The notes under the pieces: generated by a model
What the model was told of the DNA's origin: nothing
Databases searched by the model: none
Seen by the model: only the letters and a program-made list of their open reading frames with translations
In this document: in pieces, positions 40,998-53,031 of the stretch
How the letters are laid out: every line of letters begins with the position of its first letter
How positions within the stretch are numbered: position 1 is the first letter of the stretch
Made by a program: the position numbers and the translations under genes
Assembly: GCF_030936135.1 (NCBI RefSeq)
Contig: NC_082613.1
Location: forward strand, 5,890,001 to 5,954,000
Direction: 5' to 3'
DNA length: 64,000 bases
DNA from: Gavia stellata
Lineage: Eukaryota > Chordata > Aves > Gaviiformes > Gaviidae

Positions 40998-43085
40998 GTT
41001 GTGCATCGCCCAGCGCCTTCCGCCCCGCCCGCCTCCCGCCGTCCCGCCCCGACCGGGCCCGCCGGCCGCCGCACCAACGTTCCGGGCCTCCCGCGGCCCC
41101 GGGGGCAGCGAACCCCCGCAGCCAAGCCAGACGGCCGATGAAACCCCCTTAGCGCTGACAGACCCCAGCCCGCTGCCGCTCCTGGCCCTGGCGGGGGTGC
41201 GGGGGGGGTGTTAGTGCCTTATATTGGCTGCCCATAATGAGAGCCAGGTGCCGGCATATGAAAACTGGCAGCCTCTGTGCCCCCCCCGGGCCCGGGCCCC
41301 CTCGCTGGTGGCTGGGCCGCAGCCCTGCCTTCCCCGCCGGGGGAACGTGGCGAAAAGGCTTCGAAGCCCTAACATTGCCATAGCTTCTTCAGTTGACTTG
41401 CTCCTTCTCACTGTTGCGAAGCATCCTCGAATCGTCCTCAAAAGGCGCAAGTTTGGTTCAGAGCAAAATACTGTAGTATGACCATTTTGGTTTGATGGCT
41501 TCTCTTCTCCCATGATTTTTTTTCTTTTAACACCGCCCCCCCGCCCCTTCCCCTCAGTTCCCTTTGCTTCCAGTGGATTTTCTGTTTCCTAAAAAATCTC
41601 ACACAGCTTTTTTGGCCGACTCCGACCATTCAAAAATTGGGACGTTCCCTGAAAACGAACACGCCATTTAAAACTACGATACTGGGCTTGACTTTCTGAA
41701 AGAGGCCTTCTAATAAGGTGGACTGAAATGACTTTTTCCCTGCTGCTCTCTCAGGCCAGCCTGGCTCCCTCCTGCCTGGGGCTGCCGTGACGCGCGGTGG
41801 GGTTTGGCCTCCCTCCTGCGCACCCCGTGCCAGGTCTGCACCTCGTGCACGCGCCCCAGGGGACATCCAAGATGTCCCTTGTGAAAACGGCAGCGGCCAC
41901 TGCCCGGCACGGCCAGGGCAGCTGCTGCACGCTGGTCGTCAGGAGACTCCCGAGCTTAAACTCTCGAAAAGCTCCCCCCAAAACAACTAGCATTTACACA
42001 TATGGTAGGAACAGGGAGTATAATCACAACCACGTTTTCTGGAAGTGTTACCCCGTTTCATCTAACCGCCTGGGCAAACTCGTACAGTGAGAAATAGAAA
42101 AAAGTATTCCTTTGCTATTATAAGACATTTGGGGAGTTTTCTTGAGCAGCCCTTCTGCCTAAGCGGGAGAGACCCGAAACTTGGAATTTAGCAAGGAAAT
42201 AAGCTCCAGTCATACAAGGACTAATGCACGCGTTTCATTTTTCGTGGTCTGGTGGAGGTGAAATCTGTTTTCATTTTGGCTGCCTGACAGAGGCTTTAAA
42301 AATATATGTACATACTTCATTTCTTCATGCTAATTTTTAATCTACTGTAACAATTTTTTATTCTATGAGAACGGTCTTAGCTAATGACCTTCCAGCCTTC
42401 TCTTGGCACTGCTGCTGTGGCTGTAGGTCAAGAGGAATTTCTCCTGCTGTCGGCGGGCTCCCCGTGATCTGGATGCATGCGCAGGGAAAACCGGTTGGAA
42501 TATCTCACGCGGTGGGATGGCGAACATGAACCAAATGTGCCTCATGTGCTGGAAGTTGGTACACACCAGCAATTAACGTTTTTTGCTTCCCGATTTTTGA
42601 CAGCTTAAAAAGGTTTCAATGTTGGGCAGGCTTGGAATTTAAGCACAGGCTATAAAAAGTATTTGGGACTTGTACACAGAGGGATAAAACTCTGCAAGGA
42701 AGGGGTCCAGACCTAACTTGGTGAATAACCACTTCAAAGTGGATATTAGGAATAAGCAAAGGGAGTAGAAGGAATGGAAAAAAGGATTAATGAAAGAACA
42801 CTACGTCTTAGAAGTTAGGAAGTGTAGGCATAAAGGGAAACGTGCCAGAAGCAAAGCCGAGTTAGACCTTGCAAAGGAAATTAAAACAAATAGCAAAATG
42901 TTCTTCAGGCGTACATACCAGGAGACGAAGCAGAGAAGAGGTAGGGGTGATGAAAGGGGGGGAGGCAGGACACAAATTAATGCATATATATAGTGGAAAT
43001 GTACATAGAGGAAATGAATACATGGAGATAGAAATTATCTCATCCAAGTGGAACAAACCATAAAGATCATAATGTGACAATAATT

Positions 43086-43132
43086 TGGACTAGATGATTC
43101 TTATAGGTCCCTTTCAACTGAAATAGTCTAAT
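43086..43132 (+). repeat. CR1 LINE 3'-end remnant
   Basis: The core TTGGACTAGATGATTCTTAT followed by AGGTCCCTTTCAACTG matches the CR1 3' terminus. Only about 50 bp can be recognised by eye. Sequence to the left may belong to the same old copy. Confidence 0.65.
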
Positions 43133-43386
43133 TTTTGACCCAGACATCTAACAGCACCGGCCTAGCACGATTATATCTGGCTGTGTCACAGCATCACTGC
43201 AGGAGCAACACAACACAATTTGAGAGCAGGAAAAATTGTTCCAGCATTTAAAAAGAGGAAAAATGACTGAAGTCTGATCCAAATAAAATACAAGACTTTT
43301 GGATAAATTTAGCAGGAAAGAATAACACCAGACATGATGGCAGATAGAAACAGGCTAAAATACAACATCCATTTACCGGGGGTGGG

Positions 43387-43466
43387 TTGTGCTAGACTAA
43401 CCCGATGACTTTGTAAGGTAACTAGTTTGCTAAACAGAGAAAAGCTAGTAAACCTATTCTGTCTGG
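43387..43466 (+). repeat. Possible CR1 reverse-transcriptase region remnant
   Basis: GTGCTAGACTAACCCGATGA and following bases resemble the CR1 ORF2 stretch that encodes QTNLIAFYD and the segment before the YLDFSKAF motif, but with several differences and broken frame. It is downstream of a CR1 3' end in the same orientation, so it would be a second copy. Assignment is tentative. Confidence 0.35.
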
Positions 43467-43975
43467 TAATGAATAAATACTGGCTGGGAGTTAGAAGAAA
43501 ATTTTTAACCATTAGAGGAATGAGGTCCTGGTGTATCTTTCCTACAGGCATGGCAAGGGCAAACAAATGCATTATAAGGTAGCACTCAATCCGTTTATAA
43601 AAAGAATCATATTACCCCTCCTAAGAAAGCACATATCCCTAAATATATCTTTCCAAGCATATACTGCTAATATTTTGGGCTGTTGCTTCTTGGTACTAAA
43701 GCTCACTGCCATAGATTTTAAGCCTGTGTTTTTCTTTGCCCTTTTATCTGCTTTTTAAATGCCTGTTCTTTTCCGCTGTTCTTAGTGAGGACTGAGATAG
43801 CAATGCTGCCTGCACTCGCACATTCCTGCACCCACCGCCTCCCACAGCCAGGGCCTGATCCAAAACGGTGGGAACTTTCCAGTTACTACCATGGCATTCG
43901 GATCAGGCTTCTGGAAGAAGACAAGAATACTCCATATTTCAGAAGAACATTCTATTTTGAGGTGAATAGCTAAGC

Positions 43976-43995
43976 TTTTTTTTTTTTTTTTTTTT
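43976..43995. repeat. T20 homopolymer
   Basis: A run of 20 T is found in the gene-poor right flank. It could be the antisense of an old poly(A) tail, but no recognisable retroposed body lies next to it. Confidence 0.85.
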
Positions 43996-46145
43996 GAATG
44001 GGAAGATAATCAGAGCCATATTTCAAAAGCCAGCTTTTAAACTGTGCTTGCAAACCTCCTTCCCGCAGTCCAGTCCCTGTATCACCACTGTTTAGCTACC
44101 CAGGCTAAGTCAAGGGCAAACAGACCTTATGCTTCGGTGATCAGATGAAGGTCAATCCCCACGACATTTTATCTTGTGTAATGGAGTAGATACATGGAGG
44201 AGGTGAAATATTGCAGTCTTTTGAAGCCTGAACAATCGGCTTGTGCCAAAGGTAGGATTAATGGACCATTAAGTGCATTTTGCCATGGAAAATCCCACCA
44301 TCCTTTTGCAGCTGGGACACTTGGCTGCCAGAAAAGTTCTTATGCAGGAAAGTTTCTAAAGAAAAAATCAGCAAAGCGGCTGGGTTAGCTCTGTCATTGC
44401 TAGAGGTGCATTTTCTTCATGGGAATTGAGGGGCTCTTGGAAAAATAGACCATATTCTTGCCTTTATCCTCTAGCAGAAGATTTTCAGGCTTCAGGGCTG
44501 TCAAACTCGCAGTTTCCAGAGCGTGTTAATCACTGAACCGGGATTTGTTTGTCCAGCGAACGGGGAGTTTCCCGGGTTTTGGCAGTGGCTGTGATTCTGA
44601 CAGCCTCTCTGTAGGTGGTGCTCCAAGGCAGAGAGACGCGAGGAAGAAGCGCCTATGCTATTTTTAAAAATCAGTCCCCTGGTTTCTTAACCTGCTCGTG
44701 GTATTCCAGCTTTCTTAAAGGACAGTTAGACGTAGTTGCCCATAATGTCTTCATTTTGATGAGCTATAATCTGAATGCACCTATTGGATATATAAACAGA
44801 GGAAAACTGTTATTTTCCCTGGGTTCAAACTGTTGGCATTATGTACTCTTCCTGGAAAACTGCAGTTGAACAAACTGTCTTTTCATATTGATCTAACTTT
44901 ACCAGCATTTTAACAGCAGATTGTAGAATCTAATGAATTAGAGATGAATATCTGAAAAAGAATAATAAGTTGGTCATGCAGAGACCCTAAGTAATGGATG
45001 TTTAAATTAGAAAGAAATTCACATCTCTAAGTGGGCTCTGTCCTCTTTTGCTCTACACTCAAATGTTGCCTTGAGTTCAGCTGCTCTTCTGCACACTGAA
45101 AAATGGTAGAATGGATCCTGCAAATGTGTTGGTACTCCTCCCCTGCTATTGAAATGCAATCAATCCAGGTGGAATAGAGTTTTACTTCAAGCTGGGTAGG
45201 CAGTGAAGACTGCTGTGACTGCTTGGAGGGGTGGGAGGAATTTTTTAATCAAAATTCAGCTGCAAAAATTTGGTGTTTACAGGCAGACATACTTCACATA
45301 CATAATTAGACAGGCAACCTTGTTCAAAGGGAGATGTAAGAGTTACAGTCTATGAGCTCGTACCCCAGTCTCGTGACAGGCTAATAATGCCTATGGTGCT
45401 TAAACAATGGAACAAGTTTGTCATCTAATATTATGCAAAATTCCTTTCCTCAGCTGGGCACGATATTAAATCTTCTGTGTCACCATGGTGTTAGGTCACC
45501 TCTGCAGCAAAGAGAAAATATTGCTCATTGTAGGCATTTATATCTCTGCTTATCCTAATTACCTCTCCAGTAGTCATGTGAAGATATTCTGTATTTAAAT
45601 TGGTGTATCAAATGTAAAAATTTGTCACCAGTCTCTTTCTTGTAATGTATACACACACACAAAGATTTTAGCTCAAGATGGGATGCCTAGCTATTATGGA
45701 CGTATGGTTTAGCTGAGCAAAATTTTGGAGCTGGATGTACAGCAGTGGTTAGATGTTCATCCACAGAAACAGCAATGTGAATTCAAGACGTTTCTGTCCC
45801 CCAGCTCTTTGCTATTGACCATAGCAATGCTGTTACCCTGCAATTTAGCTAGCACGGTATGCTCTGTGAGGGCTTCTCATGTGCTTTAGTGCAAGCTGAT
45901 CAGTTTAGTTACGAATATAGCAGCTTTCCTTCAGAGGTCAAGCCACCACAGCTGACGCACTGGAGTGCTGAGGGGAATTAGCTCGAAGCCACTCTGCAAA
46001 CCCACATTCGAGGGTTGAACAGTACCACGTCTGGAGTAAGAGAGGAGGGCAATGTGGTGTTGGCAGACTGTGGCACAGTCCCACAGTACTTCAAGTACAT
46101 GCATACCTGAAGCGATTGTAACCAAAATAAGTAGACAAGGGAAAT

Positions 46146-46200
46146 ATTATTATTGTTCTTTTAGAGATGAGGAACCAAGCCATGAAGAGATTCAGTGAGC
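46146..46200 (-). repeat. MIR-like SINE remnant (first of a same-strand pair)
   Basis: ATTATTATTGTTCTTTTAGA, GATGAGGAACCAAGCCATGA, AGAGATTCAGTGA follow the reverse complement of the MIR 3' part, with its ATTATT-type end and GATGAGGAAACTGAGG core. Confidence 0.6.
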
Positions 46201-46249
46201 AGTTCTTCTGCAGATATGCATACTGTAAGAGCTGGCAATAAAACACAGG

Positions 46250-46382
46250 ATTCATCATTACTGCCATTTTAAAGATGGAAAAACCGAGTCACACAGAACA
46301 ATAGTGGCTTGCTCAAGGTCACACAGGGTATTTATAGCAAACCCAGGACCTGAATTCCGAGCTGCTGAGTCCTGGTCAGCAT
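46250..46382 (-). repeat. MIR-like SINE remnant (second of a same-strand pair)
   Basis: This is the clearest MIR copy in the window. It reads CATTTTAAAGATGGAAAAAC, GTGGCTTGCTCAAGGTCACA, CAGGGTATT, then CCCAGGACCTGAATTCCGAG in reverse-complement order. Confidence 0.75.
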
Positions 46383-47414
46383 TTTTCCCAAGGGAATCAT
46401 GGATAAGGAGATTAATGTCAATAGTTTCCCCAAAAGCAGCAGAATTTCAGAAAGAGAAGGAAGGCTGTTCCAGAAGATGCCTGTGCTTGTGTTAGAAAAA
46501 GAAGCTTAGACTCCAATATCCCCAGCAACTCATACCTATGTTCTTGTTATCCTAATTAGTGGCAATGTTCCACTTCCAGAAGGTTTTATCTCTTTAAATT
46601 AGGTGGTGGTTTTTTCAACTAATACAATTAGAGAAGGCAATTCAGAAAGATGTATTACAGTAGATCACAGTCTGACATTCATTCCAGCAATAACAACTGT
46701 TATCAAAGAAAGATCTTTTTCATAAACGTAGGAAACAAGTCAGGCTAATAAAGACATGAATAGGTTTTTGCACATTACAATGTAAAAATAATCAATGAAA
46801 TAGTGAAAAAAAATCTAGTCAGAAAGTCTGCATAATGAGTATTATCTTGCACAGAAGTAGTCTGACTCTGCTTTATAATGAATAGCATTTAGCCATAAAT
46901 CATTCTGAAACAGGAGGGAAAGAAGGAATGACCCTGCTAATTTCAACGCCGTGTGGGAGCAGCAGAGGGCACGTAAGAGCAGGTTCCTAGTTAACAAATC
47001 TTCACTTTTTTGGCCTGGATTTTCCTGTAGAATCAGGAACTGTAAACACTGATTTTCTTAATGAACCGGTGCCAAGTGGCTAGCAAGTGGGTATCCTCGA
47101 AAGGAGGAATCGTAGGTTTCCAGACCGGTTTTCTGTCACTTAGGACTGCTGCTTGGAGCTGACGTATTATGCCAAGATACTGCCGTACATGGTGTTTATT
47201 GCTATTCTCAGAGGTGCCTGGAAATGGGAAATGCTAGAATCTGAGATAAGTACAAAGATGATGTAAGAGCGCAAGGAAGGAAACTAGACCAAGCAAAAAA
47301 AAAAGTTTATTAGACAAAGTGGAGGAAGGCAGGGAGGGGGGGGTCAGAGCTGCAGCTGAGAATGGCCATGGGGAGATGATGAAATCCCCTTTCTGCCTTA
47401 AATAGCATCACAGT

Positions 47415-47431
47415 AAAAAAAAAAAAAAAAA
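47415..47431. repeat. A17 homopolymer
   Basis: There are seventeen consecutive A on the plus strand. On the minus strand it encodes the Phe-rich end of the long open frame at 47408-48325. Confidence 0.85.
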
Positions 47432-47627
47432 GGCAAACCATATATCTGAAATCAAAACAAAGGGGTTGCAAGGAACAGCAGAACAGCAGCTCCAAGAAAG
47501 GAACTGCTCTCGTTTCTTTGTCTTTTCCGCCTTTTGCTCAGATAAAAGAATTACAGTGTCTTTAGAAACACTTTTATCACCATCTGTGAACTTCCACTCC
47601 ACAGAGCAATGCCTCACGGGAACACAT

Positions 47628-47692
47628 CTCACTGGCCCCAGTTTATACATGAAGAAACTGAGGCAAGGGAGCGTGATGCTGATTTGACAATC
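47628..47692 (-). repeat. MIR-like SINE remnant
   Basis: The stretch CCCCAGTTTATACATGAAGA then AACTGAGGCAAGGGAG is the reverse complement of the MIR core. A long minus-strand open frame runs straight through it. Confidence 0.6.
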
Positions 47693-50600
47693 AGTTTTTC
47701 TCCAAGCCATCCTTGTCTGATCCCTCTGAAGACTTGGATGTCTGACCTTGGATGACTCATGCAGCCCAGACTCAACAAGTATACCTCCCACCGATATCCC
47801 AGTGGTTGGCTTTAGGCCAGGGCCCTTCAGCTGTTGCCTGTGGGCTCCAGCTAGTCTGCAATGGTAGTGAATATCCCCTTCAGTCATTTGTGCCCTGAAC
47901 TCCCCACTCACCCTCATTGCTGGGAGAGGATCATCCCTGTGTTCATCACCGTGAACGATGGCAGCAATGGGCAGAGAGGGCAGGGGGTTATTTTGATCTC
48001 CCACCTCAGTGCTGCCATGTATAGGCTGATCTGGGAGGCTCTGCAGTCTCCAGGGTGTGTGGCCCCATCTCTGAGCTCTGCTGTCCTTGTTGCATCCCTG
48101 CTGGGAAAGATAGCCCAGTGCCCCTTTGCTGTGCTTTGCAGAGGTGGTCACATCTTCCCGTGCTTGGAGTACATCCACCATTGACCGTAGAGGGTTCAGG
48201 ATCCTTGGAGCCCTGAGCTGAGTTGCAGGAAAAAAAGAGACCCATGTCTGAATTCTTGTACCTGAAGGAGGGATGGATCCAGCCTGTGGCAGTCCAGGCT
48301 GGTTATCCTGACACAGCCACCCCATTTTCCTTGCATGGGAATGTCCGCCCTGGCTTCTGTCTCTGTGTCCCCCTTAACATCTGTAGAAGAGGCCATCAGA
48401 AGCACTCAGCAGCAGGAGACACTGAGCACAAGGACCACAGTGGGATTTAGGGTGCCTGAATCTGGGTTATTCTTGGTGCTTCAGTGTCGCAGCTAACAGC
48501 AGTGGCTTTCCCCACCACTGCCAACGAGAGCACGTTAGAGACTGGGAGGGGTTCGGTAGCAGGGGGCCTAGGTAACGGTCCAAATGCTGACCTGCTTTCC
48601 CTGCAGCATAGCTGTGGAAGATGGTGGGCTGGGAGAAGTTAATGGGACATAATTTGGCTCCGCATGTTTTCTTGAGGTATTCTGTCTAAGTAGGCTCAGC
48701 AGCTTTGCCTATCCCCATCTCGGTTTCCTGACCAAAGATGAGGTGCGAGGAACGGAACCGCATTCCCTGGGAAGAGCTGATAGAGCCTCCCCTGCTTCTC
48801 CCCCTCCTCTGGTGCTTCAAACCAAAACAGCTGCAAACTTCTTGTGGCTGGAGATGTGCTGAGTGGCCTGGCAGGAGTTCAGGGAGAGGTAAAGGAATCC
48901 CACCCACCAGTAGCAAGGGCTCTGTGCCACCACCAGCCCTTGCGTGCCCTAAATCCTGGCTTCCTGGTAATTGCTATCTCCATAAATACCAGTCGGCCGG
49001 CAAGAGAAGGGACTTGCATCACTGGACTGTGTTGTATCGTATGAAATATGAGGTGACACACAATACGCTGGCATTAGGCAAAGGAGTTGTCTGCTGATGT
49101 GGTGACACGCTTGAGGCAAAACTGGAAAATTTGATCCCTTCCTGCCCGCGGTCTCCCAGGCGCTGTGGTAAGGCACGCTTGACTCGCTTTGCTTGGGGAT
49201 GTTGAGGGAAAATGAAACACGCAGGCCAGCACCATCTGCAGTTCACGAACTCAGACGTGTCAGGTTGGCAAGTGCCCGCAAGGCTGTTCGGTTTGCTGAG
49301 CTGCGGTCCTAGCACAGCTGGATTATCCGGGCTGAGCACAGCCCAGCCCCGTTTGTCCCTGGTGAAGCTCAAGGGATGTGAAGAATGCTGAGCTGCTTTT
49401 GGCAGCGTTATATCAGAGAGGACTTTGGCCAATAGTTAGTCTGGATCCAGATCCAGCTCAAAATGTCTCCCTGCTGCACCGATTGCCAGTTACCTTGTCC
49501 TCCTCCCTGCAGGCCCAGGGTTCATTCCTACTGAATTGAAGAACGACAGAGCTGCATTTGTGTTCAGTTCTCCTAAACATGCAGTCCAAGCGTGGCACAG
49601 ACCTGTGAACACCTTTCTGTGCTCCCTGCATTTGCTTCTTCACCTTTCTCTCCCTCATTTCTGTTTCCAGACAACTTTTCTCTTTTTTTAAGCAAGATGG
49701 CAGCTGTGTTACAGAGCTGAGAGCCCTGGACGAGGAGAATTCACCCTCTCCTGCAGCTCCGTTGTTAGTTTCTTTTTGCTGTCATGGCCCCAGCTCCAGA
49801 ATGATGCTGTCTATAGAGTGGCCATGAAACCATATCACTGCGGTGAGCGCTAATAGTTGTAAACCCAGAACTGCATATCTAATCCGTGCATGGTCTGACA
49901 GCAGAGCAAGTGCACAGGGGTGGCAGCAAATACAAAGAGCTGATGGGTGAGAGGAGGAATCTCCCTCCTGCCAGGGACTGTGTTACGAACCGCACCTCAG
50001 TGAGACGCCTCCTGTACCTCAGAGCAGTCCTGCAAATACCTGCCCCCCTCCAAGTGCCACTCCTGAGAACATCTCTGTTCCTAACTTAACCAAGAGCTAG
50101 GCAATTTTCTTTGGGTTCCCATGTGGATTTTGTAAAACCAATTTCCAAAACAGCCCAACAAAGCCACACAACGAATACTAATTTCTGCCAGTTCTACCAC
50201 CGTGCTTGCACAGGGAAATGAGAATCTCCGACATGTCTGCGACGCTCCCTTGGGTGGATGTGTACACACACACTCATCCAGAAGGTTTCTGGTTGTTTAT
50301 GTAACACAAGTGTCTTGAAACAGATCCGTTTGCTCTGAAGAGCAAAGGATTAATGAATAACATGCAATTAAAGATTGCCCAGGAGGTAGCAAGTAAGAAT
50401 AGCTCCAGCCCTGCTCCCTTTCCAGGGCTTGTTTCATGTGCACGTTAAGGAGTGCTTGTTTAAACTAATACCTCTCTTTCTGTTCTTTGGGACAGATTTT
50501 TCAACAGGGCTTTAGAAAGGCAACTCCAGAAAAATGCTCCTCATAACGCACGTGCCAGCCGCTTGCAAGGCGGTTTGACAGGCGCACGCCTGGCAGGCAG

Positions 50601-51364
50601 CAGCGGTGGTAACCGAAGGGCTTGGGGTTGATGCTTACAGCCAGCCCCTGCTCGGAGGAAAAGGTTAGTCTTGGGGGGGCTGGGGGGGTTGCCTGGGCCT
50701 CCAGAGACACAAATCTAACACCCTGCACAACGATCTGTGCTGACACACATTTCCTGCGTGACCTCCAGCAAGCTGCTTGGGACTCTGACAAACAAACTGT
50801 GCCAAATCTTCCCAGGGCGGTGAAGGTATAAGCCTCTGTTTTCATAATGGAAGGGGAGAGAGGCACAAATGTCTGCCAGGTCGTCGGCCTCTGCAATTCC
50901 CAGTCTGCTGTATTACCTTACGCTGGTGATTTAATTTATGACAATGAACTGTGAACTGCAGTGGCTGCGAGCTGTGATTTCTGTGATAGCTGCCGGGCTG
51001 TGACAGCAGCTTCCAGTGGAGAGGCAGTGAGCAGCTCTGGTGCCACTACCTTGGACCGCCGCAGCTGAGCCTGACAGATCCTTTCCCACCCGTTGGGGCC
51101 CCTCCATCATATACCCAGTCCCCCAGCAAGAAAGGCTGCATTCCTGCACTGGTTTTGGGCTCCTTTGCACGTGGTTCAGTTGTCTGGGTTTGGGAGTTCG
51201 GGCTCATGCTGGTGCTATTGTGAGAGCGAAAGAAGAAGCAGGGATAATCTTATGGGAGAAAAATCTCATGCTGCTGTTGACTGCAGGGAGGGGCAAACCC
51301 CGAGGAGTTCGGAGCCAGGGTTTCCAGCTCAGCTCATTGCCCAGATGGTGAACCCATGGACTAT

Positions 51365-51455
51365 GTTCTATTTTGCAGGTGGGAAATCCCTGGCACAGGG
51401 AGGCCGAGTGATCCTGAGCAGTGGAGAGGCAAACCTTTGGCTGAGCCAGTGATAC
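51365..51455 (-). repeat. MIR-like SINE remnant
   Basis: ATTTTGCAGGTGGGAAATCC, GGCACAGGGAGGCCGAGTGA resemble the reverse complement of the MIR core (bulk position after a Cys-rich spacer is lost). Diverged. Confidence 0.5.
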
Positions 51456-52991
51456 AAATGTCGTCTTGAGTCTGAGCCCTCAGCAGCAGATCAAGACCTC
51501 CATATCACCAGAAGAATGTGCTGCAGTATTCAGTGCACGTATTGTTCTCCCTCAAAGGAGCAAGAGTGTGCACATCATTAAAAGGAAATATTTTATGCTG
51601 ATCGTTCCCACATGCCTGCTCTCCATCTATCTGGGTTCTTAAGCAGCACCCATTCTGCACATAATGTCGTGCATTTACATCTCACAAGTAAGATCAGACC
51701 TCCTCGGGCTAAGAAGTTGTGTTCTGGGCCCCTGATAAAACCATTTTATTGAGATGAATAACTTGTGTGGTTTCATGCTTCCTTTCCCTGAAATGCCATT
51801 AGATGAACATCAAGTGCTTTTGTATTTATTTGAGGGAATTTCCTTTTAGACTCCGCAGGAAGAGAAAAAAATGGGGATGGGAAGGGAGCTGGGACTGAAT
51901 TATGCCGCTAACTAGTGGTGCCTCAGTGAGAGCCGAAGAGCACGGCTTGCTGCCTCATTTATATCCATCAGAGGTGCCATGAGCTGCAGACTGGGATAAG
52001 TTACCTTGTCTGAAGGACTGAAATACCACATCAAAGCAGCACGTGGATCAAAGGTGAAAGCAACAGGCATTGCTGGCTGGCTCATCTTTCAGACCTTTCT
52101 CTCTCTTTAGTTTCCACTTTGAATCTGATAATGCAGCCTGAACGCAGCCTTTCATATGCCTTCATTCCTCAAGGCGCAGGTGGTATGGCGCATGTATTTC
52201 CTTGTCAGCGGGCTTCATGGGGCATAGGGTTTCCAGGGGTTAGCTCTCCGGCATCAGTGATGGAAAAGATCTATCATTCTGAACAAGGCAGGGTAAGTCT
52301 GATGGAGTCAGTGCGGCAGAGCAGAGGCTGTCCTGCCCCAGGTATGGAATAGCGCGCAAATCTACAAAGAGCTGCTCAACAGTTAAGTATTCATATTAAT
52401 CTGTAACACGCAGTGCTCAGGGCCCTCCCAGAGAATCAAACCCATGATTCAAGACTTTATATGAAGACAGACTAAAGCATCTGTGAGCCTTGGAGAGGAC
52501 ACACTGAAACACACAGGGTAAAACTGGGAGAAGGCCACGTCTACTGACAGACAGGTCCCAATGGCACTTGGAGGCACATTGAAAATTTTTATGCTAAGTG
52601 AAGTAAATGTAGAAGTAAACGACTTCAGGGACTCAGAAAGAAGACTTTCACCCCACAGGTGTGTGACTTCTGTCACACAGAAGACGACAGGAGGCAGATG
52701 AAGCTGTGGTGCTCAGTGTGTACAAAAATCTGGATGTTAACTCTTCCGTACTGTAGGTTCTTCCTGCAGTACTACTTGTCAGAGAGGATCAGAGTCATCA
52801 CAGCATGAAGGAAAGGCCTCATGACCTGAAAAATTCTTGATTCTGACATTTTCTGTCCTTCAGACCCTTTCATTTATGTCAGCAAACTTTTATTGGGTCC
52901 ACAGTGGCTCTCTCTGGGTGGAAGTCTCCCTCTGATAGATGTTCTCAGCTGTGTATTCATTGCTGCAGTTTGGTGTCAGAATCAATATACA

Positions 52992-53031
52992 TGCTTTAGT
53001 GAGATTTGTGGTGCTTAAGTGAGATTTGTGG
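52992..53031 (+). repeat. Short tandem duplication, 2 x 20 bp
   Basis: TGCTTTAGTGAGATTTGTGG is followed directly by TGCTTAAGTGAGATTTGTGG, a 20-bp unit differing at one base. It is a simple local duplication with no visible function. Confidence 0.8.

Larger units (their letters stand above)
40450..41350 (-). promoter_or_regulatory. STX16: CpG island and promoter of STX16
   Basis: This is a GC-rich, CpG-dense block around STX16 exon 1. Upstream of the ATG it has an ETS/GABPA-like GCGGAAGTG (minus strand 40997-40989), GC boxes at about 41020-41050 and an inverted CCAAT (ATTGG at 41223-41227). There is no obvious TATA. Long open frames inside it on the plus strand are GC-driven. Confidence 0.8.
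41350..46140. other. Gene-poor region 5' of STX16, part 1
   Basis: No coding gene is recognised. The first kilobase past the CpG island stays moderately GC-rich. From about 42600 the sequence is purine-rich, with CR1 relics at 43086-43132 and possibly 43387-43466, and a T20 run. A GCATGCGCAG block near 42475 resembles an NRF1 site. Confidence 0.55.
46383..53000. other. Gene-poor region 5' of STX16, part 2
   Basis: No known coding exon is seen. It contains MIR-like relics (47628, 51365), the A17 run and a 305-codon minus-strand open frame at 47408-48325 that I regard as doubtful. Otherwise it is moderately GC-rich unique sequence. Confidence 0.55.

Noticed and set aside
40523-41214. Plus-strand open frames of 209 and 166 codons opposite STX16 exon 1
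   Set aside because: Low-complexity Pro/Arg/Ala composition in a CpG island, antisense to a well-supported exon, with no recognisable domain.
43785-43995. Short open frame followed by T20, as a possible processed pseudogene
   Set aside because: The homopolymer is T on the strand of the frame, so it is not a poly(A) tail for that frame, and no parent gene is recognised.
50690-50790. Possible further MIR-like fragment (GTGACCTCCAGCAAGCTGCT)
   Set aside because: Only about 25 bp resemble the MIR core and the flanks do not follow the expected order.
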